Source: Antedon mediterranea (lineage: Eukaryota; Echinodermata; Crinoidea; Comatulida; Antedonidae). From it: 64,000 nt of DNA. How positions within the stretch are numbered: position 1 is the first letter of the stretch; each line of letters starts with the position of its first letter. The stretch is from positions 4,903,001 to 4,967,000 of the forward strand of contig NC_092677.1 of NCBI RefSeq assembly GCF_964355755.1, in the 5' to 3' direction. The position numbers and the translations under genes were made by a program. Below the pieces are notes generated by a model that did not search any database, had not been told where the DNA came from, and worked only from the letters and a program-made list of their open reading frames with translations. Of this stretch, positions 35,876 through 47,169 are shown piece after piece.

Positions 35876-36570
35876 AAGGCTTCAATATACATATAATGGT
35901 TCTTCTGTTGTAACTTTGGTCTTCAAAAACCCTACTTTCACTTTTACAGTTTTACTTCCTTTTCTTATAAAATTGGGCTTGTTCGTACTTTGATTGACAG
36001 AGTTTACAAATTGAATAATTCCTGGTCTAGCTTTAACAATGACATTTCAACTTTTAAAACCATTTTAAGTAAAAACTGTTTTCCACAACATTTACAGATA
36101 TCTTAATAATGTTTTCTCTCCCTGCAATGTTGCGTCAGTTGAGTCGATTATTGAACAAAACAAGGTTCTTTATTTTAAATTACCTTACTTACAGTTTGCC
36201 AAATGCGCACAACAAAGAATCGATAAAATTACACGTAAATATTGCAAAGGTATTAATATTAAATTAGCTTTCAAATCATTTAACATTTCAAACTTGTTTA
36301 GTCTTAAGGACCCGGTCCCCGATATGTTCCGCTCTCGTGTTTATATAAATTTAAATGTATGGGATGTAATTCTATGTATATTGGTGAAACCAATAGACGG
36401 TTGTCAATGCGGGTGCGTGAACATTTCAGGGACAAGGCTTCTCACATTTTTCAACATCTGCAGATTCCGCTTTCAAACTTAAGGTCAAGGAAGCCCTCCA
36501 CATCACGTGGAGTAAACCTTCCCTGAACAAACAAATCTATAACTTAGGCGTCACACTTACCATATAATTG
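35876..36570 (+). mobile_element. Penelope-like element 3' fragment with GIY-YIG domain
   Basis: Shifting frames show 'FGLQKPYFHFYSF' and 'SYKIGLVRTLIDRVYKL' (RT C-terminal region typical of Penelope), then 'LKDPVPDMFRSRV', 'CNSMYIGETNRRLSMRVREH' (GIY-YIG endonuclease core) and a C-terminal 'NKQIYNLGVTLTI' before TAA. It is frameshifted and 5'-truncated, therefore inactive. The sequence to about 36740 is probably its 3' UTR. Confidence 0.8.
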
Positions 36571-37114
36571 TTTGTTGCTTACATTCCTTGTTGTTTTATT
36601 ATGCTAATTACTTGCTTATTTACATACAATATGTCCTATTCGTATATAAGCACTCTAGGCGTTGTTTACGGTTCTGATGATGAGAATAGTTTCTCGAAAC
36701 ATGTCACATTTTAAGGCAGTTTGCCTTTTCATTGAATGCCTCGCTATAGTAATTTTAACTTGTAAGTTTGGTGGTATTATTCATGATTTATCTAACATAT
36801 AATATAATTTTTAATGGTAAACTAAAGTTAACACAGTGTGTACCAGCTTTTATCTTAAATTTTAGGTTATGCTTTGTGAAGAGTGGTCTGCTTCATTACA
36901 CTTTGCAATATTTAAACTTAAGTGGATTTTATTCTGCAGTGTGAATTTTTTGTCCTCACTTTATTTACCAGTGTTACCGCTGTAACATTGTACGTTATCT
37001 GAAAATATTGCAGTGTAAAAGTGCATAATAAAAAATCATGGAATTTGACCATACTGTATGTTTTAAACATAAATTAAATTAATCCGTTCCCTGATTATTT
37101 TTTTTTTTATATAG

Positions 37115-37134
37115 ATCTCAAAGTTCATACACAA
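37115..37134 (+). CDS. 20-nt micro-exon conserved in both loci
   Basis: ATCTCAAAGTTCATACACAA between ATATAG and GTAAGT. Its counterpart at 529-548 differs at few positions and has the same splice signals, so it is under constraint or was recently duplicated. Phase 2 to 1; joins 35310-35325 to 37958-38083. Confidence 0.55.
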
Positions 37135-37509
37135 GTAAGTAACAGATATCATATTTGTAATATAACATTTTACAATATTACATAACATTTACATTAACAT
37201 TACATTTTATATTGATTTTAAAAATTGGAAATAATAACTCTTGTTGTCTTCAATATCAAAATATATATATATTATGCTCATTGATTGTAAGGTATAATCC
37301 ATTTTCCAGTGGTGATGTACTAGAAATTGTATCTTCAACACAAATGATATGTACACACCATGACCCTGACAATCCTGACAAATTTGTGTTGTTAAACAAT
37401 GTGGCTACTTTGATTGCATGCGGATAACTTCAGAAGGGAAGTTGATCTGAAACAATATTTCTACAATATGGCATGAAATAAATAAGAAAGAACAAGTTAA
37501 ACTTGATAG

Positions 37510-37535
37510 GTATTATAACCCTAACCCTAACCCTA
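37510..37535 (+). repeat. Short interstitial telomere-like repeat
   Basis: About three copies of CCCTAA (the complement of TTAGGG) at 37514-37534, followed at 37810-37828 by a C-run. Too short to be a telomere; a scar of repair or a seed for slippage. Confidence 0.7.
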
Positions 37536-37957
37536 AGCTTCCAAAGTGAGGAAATTGCGTTTTGCGAATTTCTAAGAACCACGCCTCTTTTTTACATATC
37601 ATATAAGGCGATCCTATTACCGGTACAATAGTAAATCATATTTCTAGAGTTTTGTCAAAATTTGAGGCAATCGCGCAGGGCTTTTTTTAAATTTAGAAAT
37701 TGGCCCTATTATTTGTTTTTCCGTATCTTGGGAGAAATTTATTTGATTAAACATTCTACCAAATTACACCTAAAAAACACCTCTCTCAAATTAATGCCTC
37801 CCTCAAATAAACCCCCCCCCCCCCCCCTAAAAACACTCCCAAAAAATTATAATAAATACGGTAATGACCATGCAAACAGAAACACAGTAATAAATAAAAT
37901 TTACTTTCAAATTACATTAAGAAATTAAATTGACATGTCTGCATTCATTTTCCTTAG

Positions 37958-39679
37958 CAAATGGTAGAGGAAGCATCAGCCTAACACTTTTAAATCCTGC
38001 AAGATCTGATTCAGGGAAGTACAGCTGTAGTATAGAGGGCAGTAGACAGCAGTGTCCAGGTGTTAAGAATTTATTTGTTAATTGTGAGTTTTATTTCTGG
38101 AAATGAACTTCATAAAAATACAAAAAAGAACCATTTGATAATCTTATAAACTTATACAACATAATGAAAAAAGTCAAGGTTTAATAATTGTCCTGTTTTG
38201 AGTAACACAACATAATAAACACAATTAATATATTTTGTATGTATATTAAGTATACATTATTAATGCTTTTAACAAAAATGTTCATGAATTTTAAAAGAAA
38301 AATTACAATTGTATTGGCTCAAATTTATACGACACAGCTGGTGACTAACTGCAGAGTAATCGCTGCCCATGATTACTTTGAAACTAAAATAAATTTTTCT
38401 ACGAATATTAAGATACTGAGATGGTAGATCACAAGTATTCAACAGAAGAAGATATCAGTAATTTTAAAATGAAGTGCAGATATGGACCAGCAGATATGCC
38501 ATTAACAGGTTACAAGTGGAAGAAGATTAAGGAAGATGGCACAACAGAGATTGAGGATTGTTATAAAGATTCTAGATTTGAAGTAACAAGTTACCAAAAT
38601 AGCATTCTGTCTTTGAAGATAAAGAATGTTGTACTTGATGATGCTGGCAAGTATCAATGTGAAGTGAAGCCAGTTGATGGAGAAAAGAAGCTGGAAGATA
38701 CTACACAGCTAATAGTGAAGAAAGGTAATTGTAATCTGTATTTTACTTGCCAACAAAATTGCAAATACTTTATTTTATAAAGAAATTAATGAAAAATGTT
38801 TTGTTTCTTCATTTTGTTTTATAGACCTTGTTATAATGAATATTCCTGCTGTTACTACTAATGAAGGTAGGAATTCTGATCAATTGTTGCTTAACCTTAT
38901 GTGGGTTGGTGATGCTGCTGCAATATCCAATACATGTTGGTATAAGAAAGTTGAAGGTGGAGAGAAGGAACTGCTGACATCGTTGTAATAATATGTAATC
39001 TAATGTTGAAAGTTAAAAACATTTGTTTTCTTAAAACTGTAAATCCTAAATTAATTATGAAGTGACCTAAAATAAACAAAGACGGACTTTTGAATTTAGA
39101 TCCGTCTTCTATAGTAGTTTTGATCTTCGGCCTAAAATTTAAAAAAAGGAAAAAAAGCAATAAAAATAATGTTAAAAACAATAGTTTTAGCAACTACAGG
39201 GATCTTTAAGAAAACTGGTTTGTGGACTAATTTTGTTTTCATTTTGTCATACAATTTGATTAGACAATATTTTTGAGTGTATAATGAACTAATTTCATCC
39301 AATATATCATACTCACAGGTATCACAATGAATGATAATCTTGTTACACTTGGAGAAAAGGGTATTTTAACTTGCAAGTATAAAATTAAGGATAAAGTAGA
39401 AGTTGTCAATTGGTGTAAGAAGAAAGAAAACAAGTTGATATTTACTTCTGATGAATCTCAACAAAAGAAGATAGAAAAAGTGCCTAAAAGATGTAAAGCA
39501 ACTTATAAGTCTAATGAAACAAGCTTAGAGTTTGAGAAAGTGGAATTCACTGATGCTGGAGAGTATATATGTGAACTTAAGCCGAAGAAACACAATATTA
39601 ACTTTATTCCAGACAGAATTAGAAGAAAATTATCATTTTCTTCACCCCATACAAAATCAGCACACTTACGTGTACAGTG
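37958..39679 (+). CDS. Ig exons of locus B
   Basis: 37958-38083: second half of an Ig with 'DSGKYSCSIEG'. A possible first half ('TQMICTHHDPDN', 37311-37400) lies upstream, but its phase does not fit and it runs into TAA. 38413-38724: complete Ig ('KMKCRYGPAD', 'YKWKKIK', 'DAGKYQCEV'). 38825-38988: first half of an Ig ('CWYKKVEGGEK'), then TAA at 38986-38988. 39320-39679: complete Ig ('ILTCKYKIKD', 'VNWCKKKE', 'DAGEYICEL') with extra cysteines and a long basic loop before the G strand. Confidence 0.7.
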
Positions 39680-42600
39680 TAAGTAGATTGGTGGAGATTT
39701 CTATAGGTCTCTATGAAAATAAAATAAATATATTGCCTGCATTAAAAATATTGCCAAATTTTTAAATAAGTAAAATAACATATGACCAATTACTCAACTT
39801 CCTGATGCTACTCCACTTCATGGTATGTAATTCATAACAAATTATGACACTTATGACTGCATATTCAATAATATTTTAATAAATATTTTGGTTTTATAGT
39901 TAATGTGTTTACTGCAGCTGATTATGAACACGATAACACATACAGGTAAATGCATGGTTCTTTAAGTTGAATGTTAAAGTGTTGCTAACCAATTGGTTTT
40001 GAACAATACCATGAAAGCCCTAGTGGTCTAATAGTTAGGTCATCTGCTTTGTCATCAAGCAGAATTATTTTAATAAAAACCGTAATATATATTGGTTTTT
40101 TTTTAAATAATTTGTCAGAGTACTTTGATTTTTTTTTATTTCATTTGCTTTATTCAATATCGGCTCATTACAATTACAACAGAAAACATAAAAATATATA
40201 ATGAAATAAAAAGCCAGGATTGTCAAAAGCGAACCCAATCACTGTTTAAAGATTTTCCTTTAACAGAAATACAATATAATAAATAATAATATAGGCTAAA
40301 TGACGGTTAAAAAAAAAATATATTTAAAAAGCAAAATAAAGAAAAAAAATGGTTAAATTAAAATCTAAGACTCAAATCAAAAGGAAGAGAGGCAATGAGA
40401 GGAGAAATCAGGAATGGAAATAGGCGAAGACTAGTCACAAAATCTCGAAACCTGCTAAGGAGAGCAAGGTCTCTTAAATCAGAGGGAAGACCATTCCAAA
40501 GTTTACAGAATCTAGGAAAGAGTGAAGATTGACAGTTCGAGCAAAGGGTGGCCTAATTTATCAGGGGGCGAGTGCACTTATATTATACTTACTCATCCCA
40601 TGCACATTAGTATATAACCACATATTTAAAAAACAGGTTACTGCAGTATACTGTTAATTTGTATCCATTTTGTTCTCTTATTTTATAGACGTCCTGCAGT
40701 AGTTTTTATAAATTCTCATGTTCTTGTCTTTGTTGAGAAAAATAACTCAGATGTAATATTGAGAAGGGGAAAGATGAACATAAAGAGTTTGATTGAATGG
40801 GAAGAATCAAGAGTTATTTTACACGAAGAAGATAAAAGGTATTACATTTGAGTATGACAGTTATCTTGTCTTTAAAAAGTTGGGGTGTTTTTTTAACAGC
40901 AAGGGTGGGTTTGGGGAACACACCATGGATTTTAATTAATAATTAAATAAATTAAATACTTTGTGAACAATCTTAGGCTAATTAGCCATCTGGAAATTCA
41001 GGCTTTCAGAGCAATGATTTACAAACATATGTACTATAAAAATATTTCTGATTTTTTTATTCATTCTATGTAAGAAACACTAATAGAAACACTTTTTTTT
41101 TTGGCTATCCACAATCCATATGTGTGTGCTATGTATGTAATGAAAATGATGTGAATGAAGTTTGGAATTGGAATTTGAAGGTTTCCAATATTTTTAAGTA
41201 GAAACAAAAAATTGAAAACATGAAAATGATTAAAATATGCCAAGTGTGTGTTTGTTTTTACTTATACTATTTACCATACAGCTTTCAGAATCTAGTACCA
41301 ATTGTAACACACAACGGAAAGGTGATTCTAATGTGTGTTAAACAAAATAAAAACACAAAAGACTGGAATACAATAAAGATAGAAACTGATGATTATGGAA
41401 ACAATTGGAAAGAACCATTTGATGTAAAATTTCCATCAAAAATCGAAGAAATTACATCCCTCCTATGTGAGTATAGGCATGACCTATTCATGGCTTGTAT
41501 AAAATGTGATAGTTTTGGGAGTTGCCATGGCTAAACTGGCTATGCTGTGCATAATATCTGAGCTGTGCATATGAATGTCACTGAATTTCAAATATTAAAA
41601 TGTTCTTTTCTGCCATTAATGTGCTGGTAAAATGTTTTTGATAGTTGTAAATATTATCTATTGAATGTCTACAGTAATTGTACTTTCCTACTTTAAATTA
41701 CAATCAAATACTGACTAACCTGATAATCTATAAAGAAGAATAATGCAATTAAAACTAATAATTTGAAAATATCACTTATTCTTTTTCTCCAAAATAATAT
41801 TTTGTTATAGTTTAAAGATGTATTGTCCCTTGAAACACAAAAAAAAAAAAAAAAAAATATTCTACATTTAAATTAGCCATATCAAAGTAATATTAAAGTT
41901 ATTCACTTTAAGTCGAAAATTTGAGCCAAAAACAACAAGTTTACGTAATTAACAGGTAAATTAATTAGATTACATTTCGTCTGGGAAATCGTCGCAAGCG
42001 AAAGTAAACAAAGATTTCAAACCATGAGTATGCATTATGCATGATGCTAATTAGGATTGTTTACAACTCGTCACGGTTGAAAAGGTGTTTTTACACAGAT
42101 CGCGAAGAAGTTTTATGATTATGCATACAGAGTAGCCAAACAAGCGCGTTGCATTATGAGATATGTTTTGATTGAAAACTTTGACTGGAAGTCAAAGTTA
42201 TTTTTTGAACAAAAAAACATCTGTATTTCGGTTAAATTTTTTTTTTTTCGACTAATTTTTGGTGAAAGTTAATAACTATTATGATACTTCAAAATGACCC
42301 CCTTTTTTTGAAAATTAAAAAAAAATAAATTTTTTTTTAATTAGTCAAAGGGCATCTGATCTCTTTAAAAAATACCAAAATTAAATAAAAGTACTACAAA
42401 CTATAAAAGTAAATTTTTATCTTTTTGTTTTAACATATATTATACACATACATTTTTTTTAGGCATTGATGGTGTTTGCTTAGAGTCAGGGAATCTGGTT
42501 CTTGCAGGAGTTTGCAATATCGACAATAATGGCAGTAAAGAAAGTAATTATTTAGAAAATTTGAATATTATTATTTATACTTGTATTGTATTAGCTTTTT

Positions 42601-44468
42601 ATAACAGACCCTGGCATTACACATGACATTCACTTATTTTAACACACATATTTTCTATAAATACTTTTTATAGAAATAAAAATAGGCTATTGAATTAGAA
42701 TCTATTTCTTTATAGAATTATCCTGACCCTGGTTTAAAGTCCCATTCCCTACATTTTTTTTATCTCATTTAAGGTCACTAAGTACATTTAATGTAAAAGT
42801 AAATACTATATGGTCCTATTGAGATAACTTTTTTCGTCTTTAAACGTTTAAAAATGTGAAAAATAAGTGGATTCTAATAATTTTAGCGTCCCGCTATAAA
42901 TCCCAACATGCATTGTGTACAGATTGATATTTTCGTTTTTCTTCTGTAATTCACCCACTTTTCGATCGATCGTGAGGCCAAAACAATGGAAGACTTTTTC
43001 AGTGAAAGTACCGGTTTTCCCCAATTTATATCAACGGATTCTGGCAAAAACAGAAAGACAATCAATGCAGCAACTATACAACGTCAGGCTAGGCCTATAG
43101 CTAGCATACGATGTTCGTACATTACCGATGTTTACCAGCTAGGCCTACAAAACTAAGCCTAGCTAGGCTAGGCCTAAAGACCGTCCACGAGAGGACATTT
43201 ACCGTGAGCTACATTTAAGACAAGGATTGACCTGGTTTAATGTTTTTAAAGTTATATATATGCATTATTTTTACAAAACGTCACAAATTGTAGGGAATGG
43301 GTCTTTAAATAATAAGTTGTGTTTTTCATTTCAAAACACTCACACTCAATGTAATATCACAAAAAATTGTATACACTGGGACATTTGTCAGAAAAGTACA
43401 CATGATTCAGAAAATATTTTGTTGGCCCAGCATTAATACTTTTATATGAAAATACATATGCGGTAATTTTGCATCTGTCATGAGCTATTAACAGTCATAA
43501 GAAATATAAATTATTTGTGTTGTTTTTGTAGGAAGCCTACTTGTAATAATAAGTACGGATGATGGTGACAACTGTAACATTGAACATGTTATTAAACTAC
43601 AAGTTACATCAGGAATACATACACAAGTAAGAATACGAGTGAATTCTCTTTTCATACAATAAAATGTTTTTAATTAACACACTCGTATAATGATTTTTAT
43701 TACCTGTAGGTTGTTGAATATGGTCAAGATCAAGTTTACATCATCTGTACATTGGAAGATGATAGTACGCATCTTTTTATTATAAACAGCAAGGATGGAT
43801 GTAAAACAGTTGATGTTGTGAATGAGAAAGAAGAGACAAATCTCGAATGCCAGGTATGCGATGTTATTTTGTATCTCTAGTGGCTACTGTCATTTCTTTG
43901 TCATATTCTATAAAGCACTACTACTTTATGCATTACACTCGTACACATTGTATGTGTTACCTCCGCCAGAAAGACGAGAGGTTATGTTGCCTAGGCCTAG
44001 ATCGAGATTTGCGCTTTCTGTGTGCACTTTTAGTAATTTATATTTAAATAGTATATAAATTAATAGTCTTATTTTTACTCGCATTTATCAACACACAATG
44101 ATTATTTAAACTATATTTGCCTTATTTATGGTACATAAATTACGTTGTCATTTAAAATCTCTTAGAGTGGTATTATACCAACAAAGACAGATGAGTTCTA
44201 CCAAATAGCAATGGCAAGTCATGGAAATGAAACAAATAAGGATCTTACACTTTACTTAAGTGAAGATGGTTGTAAAACCTGGTCTAAGTTTAACACACTA
44301 GGTGCAGTGAATGCAGAAGAATCTGACCTAGCTTACTACAGTGTAAAAGAAGGGGAAGAAGAAGCAGAAGGAATAGTGTGTGTTTACAGTTATGGTTCAG
44401 AAACAGAGGGGTATAATATTGGAATGCAGTTGATTTCTAAGAAAGAAATTAAGCAAACAGAAATATAA
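37958..44468 (+). CDS. Ig-sialidase fusion protein, copy B (likely pseudoenzyme)
   Basis: Exons: 37958-38083 (Ig half), 38413-38724 (Ig), 38825-38988 (Ig, truncated by TAA), 39320-39679 (Ig), then seven sialidase-fold exons 39900-39945, 40689-40838, 41282-41466, 42463-42543, 43532-43626, 43710-43853 and 44166-44468 (stop). All joins are phase-compatible if the broken exon 38825 is skipped, since its neighbours are both phase 1. The C-terminal module follows the blade order of animal cytosolic-type sialidases (NEU2/3/4), with 'YRRPAVVFI' at the FRIP position, 'VILRRGK', 'TDDYGNNW', 'STDDGDNC', 'QVVEY', 'ESDLAYY' and 'GIVCVY'. Most catalytic residues are replaced, so glycan binding without cleavage is the best guess. 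No signal peptide was found nearby; the 5' end may lie in upstream exons (23528 or 33949 onward). Confidence 0.7.
39900..44468 (+). CDS. Sialidase-fold module of locus B
   Basis: Seven exons, about 330 residues, roughly the length of a NEU2-type propeller. Against NEU2 the first arginine (TYRRP for Y-R-I-P) and the Glu of the 'CQVAE' motif (here QVVEY) are kept. Residues replaced or absent are the Arg/Asp of the next loop, the Glu near residue 111, the paired tyrosines of the VPAY motif (here VLAGV), the second and third arginines of the carboxylate-binding triad, and the nucleophilic tyrosine (ESDL for YSDL). Asp-box turns are kept at three or four positions, so the fold is probably preserved while activity is lost. 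Alignment was by eye. Confidence 0.7.
40010..40075 (+). repeat. tRNA-like half (SINE head)
   Basis: GCCCTAGTGGTCTAATAGTT resembles the 5' half of a tRNA (A box), followed by a CATCTGCTTT..AAGCAG stem. No B box is seen, so this is a SINE or tRNA fragment, not a gene. Confidence 0.4.
40130..40560 (-). mobile_element. CR1-like LINE 3' fragment
   Basis: The minus strand reads 'CSNCQSSLFPRFCKLWNGLP' followed by 'LRDLALLSRFRDF', the terminal RT motif of CR1/jockey-type LINEs, with a short A/T-rich tail. Inserted in the intron between the first two sialidase exons of locus B, next to the tRNA-like half. Confidence 0.65.
41812..42367. mobile_element. MITE, TTAAAGATGTATTGTC family
   Basis: Left end TTAAAGATGTATTGTCCC; right end GGGCATCTGATCTCTTTAA. 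Internal words such as 'acttcaaaatgacccc' are shared with the fragment at 23205-23240. Lies in a sialidase intron of locus B. Confidence 0.65.
42733..43309. mobile_element. 577-bp MITE with 21-bp TIRs
   Basis: TTTAAAGTCCCATTCCCTAC at the left and its reverse complement (one mismatch) at 43289-43309. Part of its interior (about 42770-43270) is also present in the equivalent intron of locus A (about 10180-10525: 'actatatgg', 'tcccgctataaat', 'gtccacg.gaggacatt'). There the terminal repeats are lost, so the insertion predates the duplication of the two loci. Confidence 0.75.
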
Positions 44469-44739
44469 AAATTCTGAGAAGAGAATGTTGGGTGGGGGTG
44501 GAGATCATATTTTTTCTTTTTTGTGTTGTATTAACCACATAACATCAATGACAAATTTCAGTTGTTGAGAATATACATGTGACAAAAACTGCTTGACTTA
44601 TAACACAGATAATTAAAATAATATTGTTTATAGAGAAGCAAGTAGTTTAGACTCTTCAGTAAAATCTAGAATGTTGATTTTAATGTGTACTATAATACTA
44701 TTTTTAATCCAGTGACTTGCTTAATAATGTACTTGTCTA

Positions 44740-45130
44740 TGTTATGGTTCAGTGATTTTGTTTGATTTTTTGATAATGGAATAGCCCATGGGGAATGGGA
44801 ACCCTGCTGGACACCCAAGCCTAGAGAGCGGTATCCAAGGAGACATCTTTCTCTTTGGCCTGGGTGACTGGCAGGGAGAGGTGTGTTCTACTTGCTATAA
44901 AGCAAATAATAAGTCAAGTCAAGTCAAGTATCATAAATGCTAAAATGTATAAGTAAATTAAACTGCTATAAACTGAGCCTGTTTTGCTTGCCTGTTTTGC
45001 TTGCCTGTTTATATTCCAATAAATGTTTGTTGTGAGATCAAATCAAGACGATTTACCTGGTACAGTATCATTATTGTTGCACGTGTCAACCGCAATCCCA
45101 CACAAGTTAGGGAGGCTGGAGCCTTTTACA
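44740..45130 (+). repeat. 5' LTR
   Basis: Begins TGTTATGGTTCAGTG and ends GGAGCCTTTTACA. Contains AATAAATG about 150 nt before its 3' end, a plausible polyadenylation signal. Three AAGTC units, against two in the 3' LTR. Confidence 0.9.
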
Positions 45131-45381
45131 GTGGTGTCAGAAGTGGGATTGAACACAAGACAAGATAAAGGTAAAAAGTACGTTATTCAAGGAAGCAGCT
45201 CCAGTTTATGGAAGACCTTAGTTTATGGAAGAATATTATATACTATGGCTATGGAAAACGGAGAAGGTCCTTCTACACAGGAGATTTTACAAACAAATGC
45301 AATACAGCGATCATATTGTGTATTCAAATAATATATGTAATTGAATTCCGTTACATGCCCTGACTGGAAAGAAAACTAGAA

Positions 45382-45888
45382 ATGCGGGGAAGGGAAACTA
45401 TACAACAAGCCCATCAAGTGGCAAAAGATAGCATTGAACGGAAACTAGGAAACTCGACACTGAAGCAAAATATACATAAGATGAGTCCACAACTGAGCGT
45501 TGGAGATCGTGTACTGTTGAAAAGGTGTGCTTTTGAAGGCAGACACAAGTTAGAAGACAAGTTTCATCACGATGCCTACATCATAGTTTGGGTTAACGAC
45601 GCTGGAGACGTTTACAAGATTCGGCCTCTCCTGGGTGGCCCAACAAGTACTGTAAATAGAAAACTCTTAATTGTTGATCCAAGGGAAGCAACAACTGAAG
45701 ACATTGTAGGAAGCGACTCAGATGAAGAAGATGATATGCCAACCTGGGTATTTACACATCATGACTTACCACAGCAGGATGCAATACACCAACCAGTAGG
45801 AACACAACTCAGACGATCATCAAGATCAACTAGAGGTTTTCATAGTAACCCTGAGAAATGGCCAAAGTCTACAGTTTCTCGCCATTAA
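45382..45888 (+). pseudogene. Pol C-terminal remnant of the LTR element
   Basis: A 168-codon open frame: 'AHQVAKDSIERKLGN', 'LSVGDRVLLKRCAFEGRHKL', 'YIIVWVN..VYKIRPLLGG' and an acidic then basic C-terminus. This matches the region after the integrase core of Ty3/gypsy Pol. RT, RNase H and the integrase core are absent, deleted between a gag-like start (45247 onward) and this point. The two ORFs at 46329-46756 were not recognised. Confidence 0.75.
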
Positions 45889-46730
45889 GTGTTGACTTAC
45901 TTTATGAACTTGTATTTTACGTATGCACACCTTCTATTGTTTTGTGCTACTTTTCTGTAATTGTTAAACCATTTTAAGCTAAATAATCTATGATGATAAA
46001 GTGTTTAGTGTTCATCAATCTTTACTGCATAAGAGTTATTGTTATAATTATGTTACTATTGTTTACCTAATTGTTAATAGGTATTTAAGTTTATGAGTAC
46101 AGCATGTTATGGTGTCATAATATGGTATTTTGAAAATAATTAGGTACACACAGGTTCTTGTATCATGTAACATGAGATGTATTTATAGATGATTGAAAAG
46201 TTGATAATAATGGTTTAAAGTACCACAATCTCTGGAGCTTGTATTATATAATGTACTGATCTGTCACAGGGTAATGATTATAGGGTAACCTGTGAGTTGT
46301 AGTTATAGTTTTTGGGGTATGAAGCCGTATGGTGGCACCTATTGGATTGGTCATGCTCCTTGAGCTGTTAGTTGTGTTGGAAAGCAGTCTTATGGGTGAA
46401 CCTTTAGCAGTGGTCATGAGGTGCGATCAGAACTTTACTGATCGGGTGAGTGTCATGGTAACAAGGGCCATGATGGGTGGACTCGCATTGGAAATTCCTC
46501 ATACTTCTGCTATTGAGAGGGACCGTACTGGCTCCGTATTTAGTATCTTCACTTTAACAGTTGGCATGACATGATGGTTAGGAGTCCATTGCAGAATGTC
46601 TTAACGGGGAGTGGCATCCCAATGCTATTTCAACCAACAATCGGGTATCTAATAATCAGTATACTTTTATATTGCGACAGTGTGTCAGATTACAATACTT
46701 GGGGGCCAAGTATAGTCATCACGGGGAACA

Positions 46731-47116
46731 TGTTATGGTTCAGTGATTTTGTTTGATTTTTTGATAATGGAATAGCCCATGGGGAATGGGAACCCTGCTG
46801 GACACCCAAGCCTAGAGAGCGGTATCCAAGGAGACATCTTTCTCTTTGGCCTGGGTGACTGGCAGGGAGAGGTGTGTTCTACTTGCTATAAAGCAAATAA
46901 TAAGTCAAGTCAAGTATCATAAATGCTAAAATGTATAAGTAAATTAAACTGCTATAAACTGAGCCTGTTTTGCTTGCCTGTTTTGCTTGCCTGTTTATAT
47001 TCCAATAAATGTTTGTTGTGAGATCAAATCAAGACGATTTACCTGGTACAGTATCATTATTGTTGCACGTGTCAACCGCAATCCCACACAAGTTAGGGAG
47101 GCTGGAGCCTTTTACA
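46731..47116 (+). repeat. 3' LTR
   Basis: Same ends as the 5' LTR, with one fewer AAGTC unit. Preceded by a weak purine tract (ACGGGGAACA). Confidence 0.9.
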
Positions 47117-47169
47117 TCTATGAGAGGTTAATGTACCATAATAATGTATTCATTCATTAGTTGTTATTA

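Larger units (their letters stand above)
44740..47116 (+). mobile_element. Young, internally deleted Ty3/gypsy-like LTR element
   Basis: LTRs at 44740-45130 (391 bp) and 46731-47116 (386 bp) run TG..CA. By eye they differ only by one 5-bp unit (AAGTC repeated three versus two times). A 4-bp duplication, TCTA, flanks the element (44736-44739, 47117-47120). A primer-binding-site-like TGGTGTCAGAAGTGGGATT follows the 5' LTR. Only a few kb of coding would be needed for gag-pol, yet the interior is 1.6 kb and holds only a gag-like start and the last part of pol, so it is non-autonomous. It inserted between locus B and gene 2. Confidence 0.9.

Noticed and set aside
37212-37427. First half of the Ig domain completed by exon 37958
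   Set aside because: It has an Ig-like 'TQMICTH' strand, but its frame does not fit the phase of micro-exon 37115-37134 and it runs into TAA without a clear donor. No equivalent in locus A.
37514-37534. Chromosome end
   Set aside because: Only about three CCCTAA copies with genes on both sides.
39900-44468. Active sialidase enzyme
   Set aside because: Only one arginine of the triad and one catalytic glutamate are recognisable, and the tyrosine nucleophile position is glutamate. The fold is plausible; the activity is not.
46329-46756. Two short ORFs in the LTR element
   Set aside because: No recognisable gag, pol or env motif; probably non-coding interior of the deleted element.
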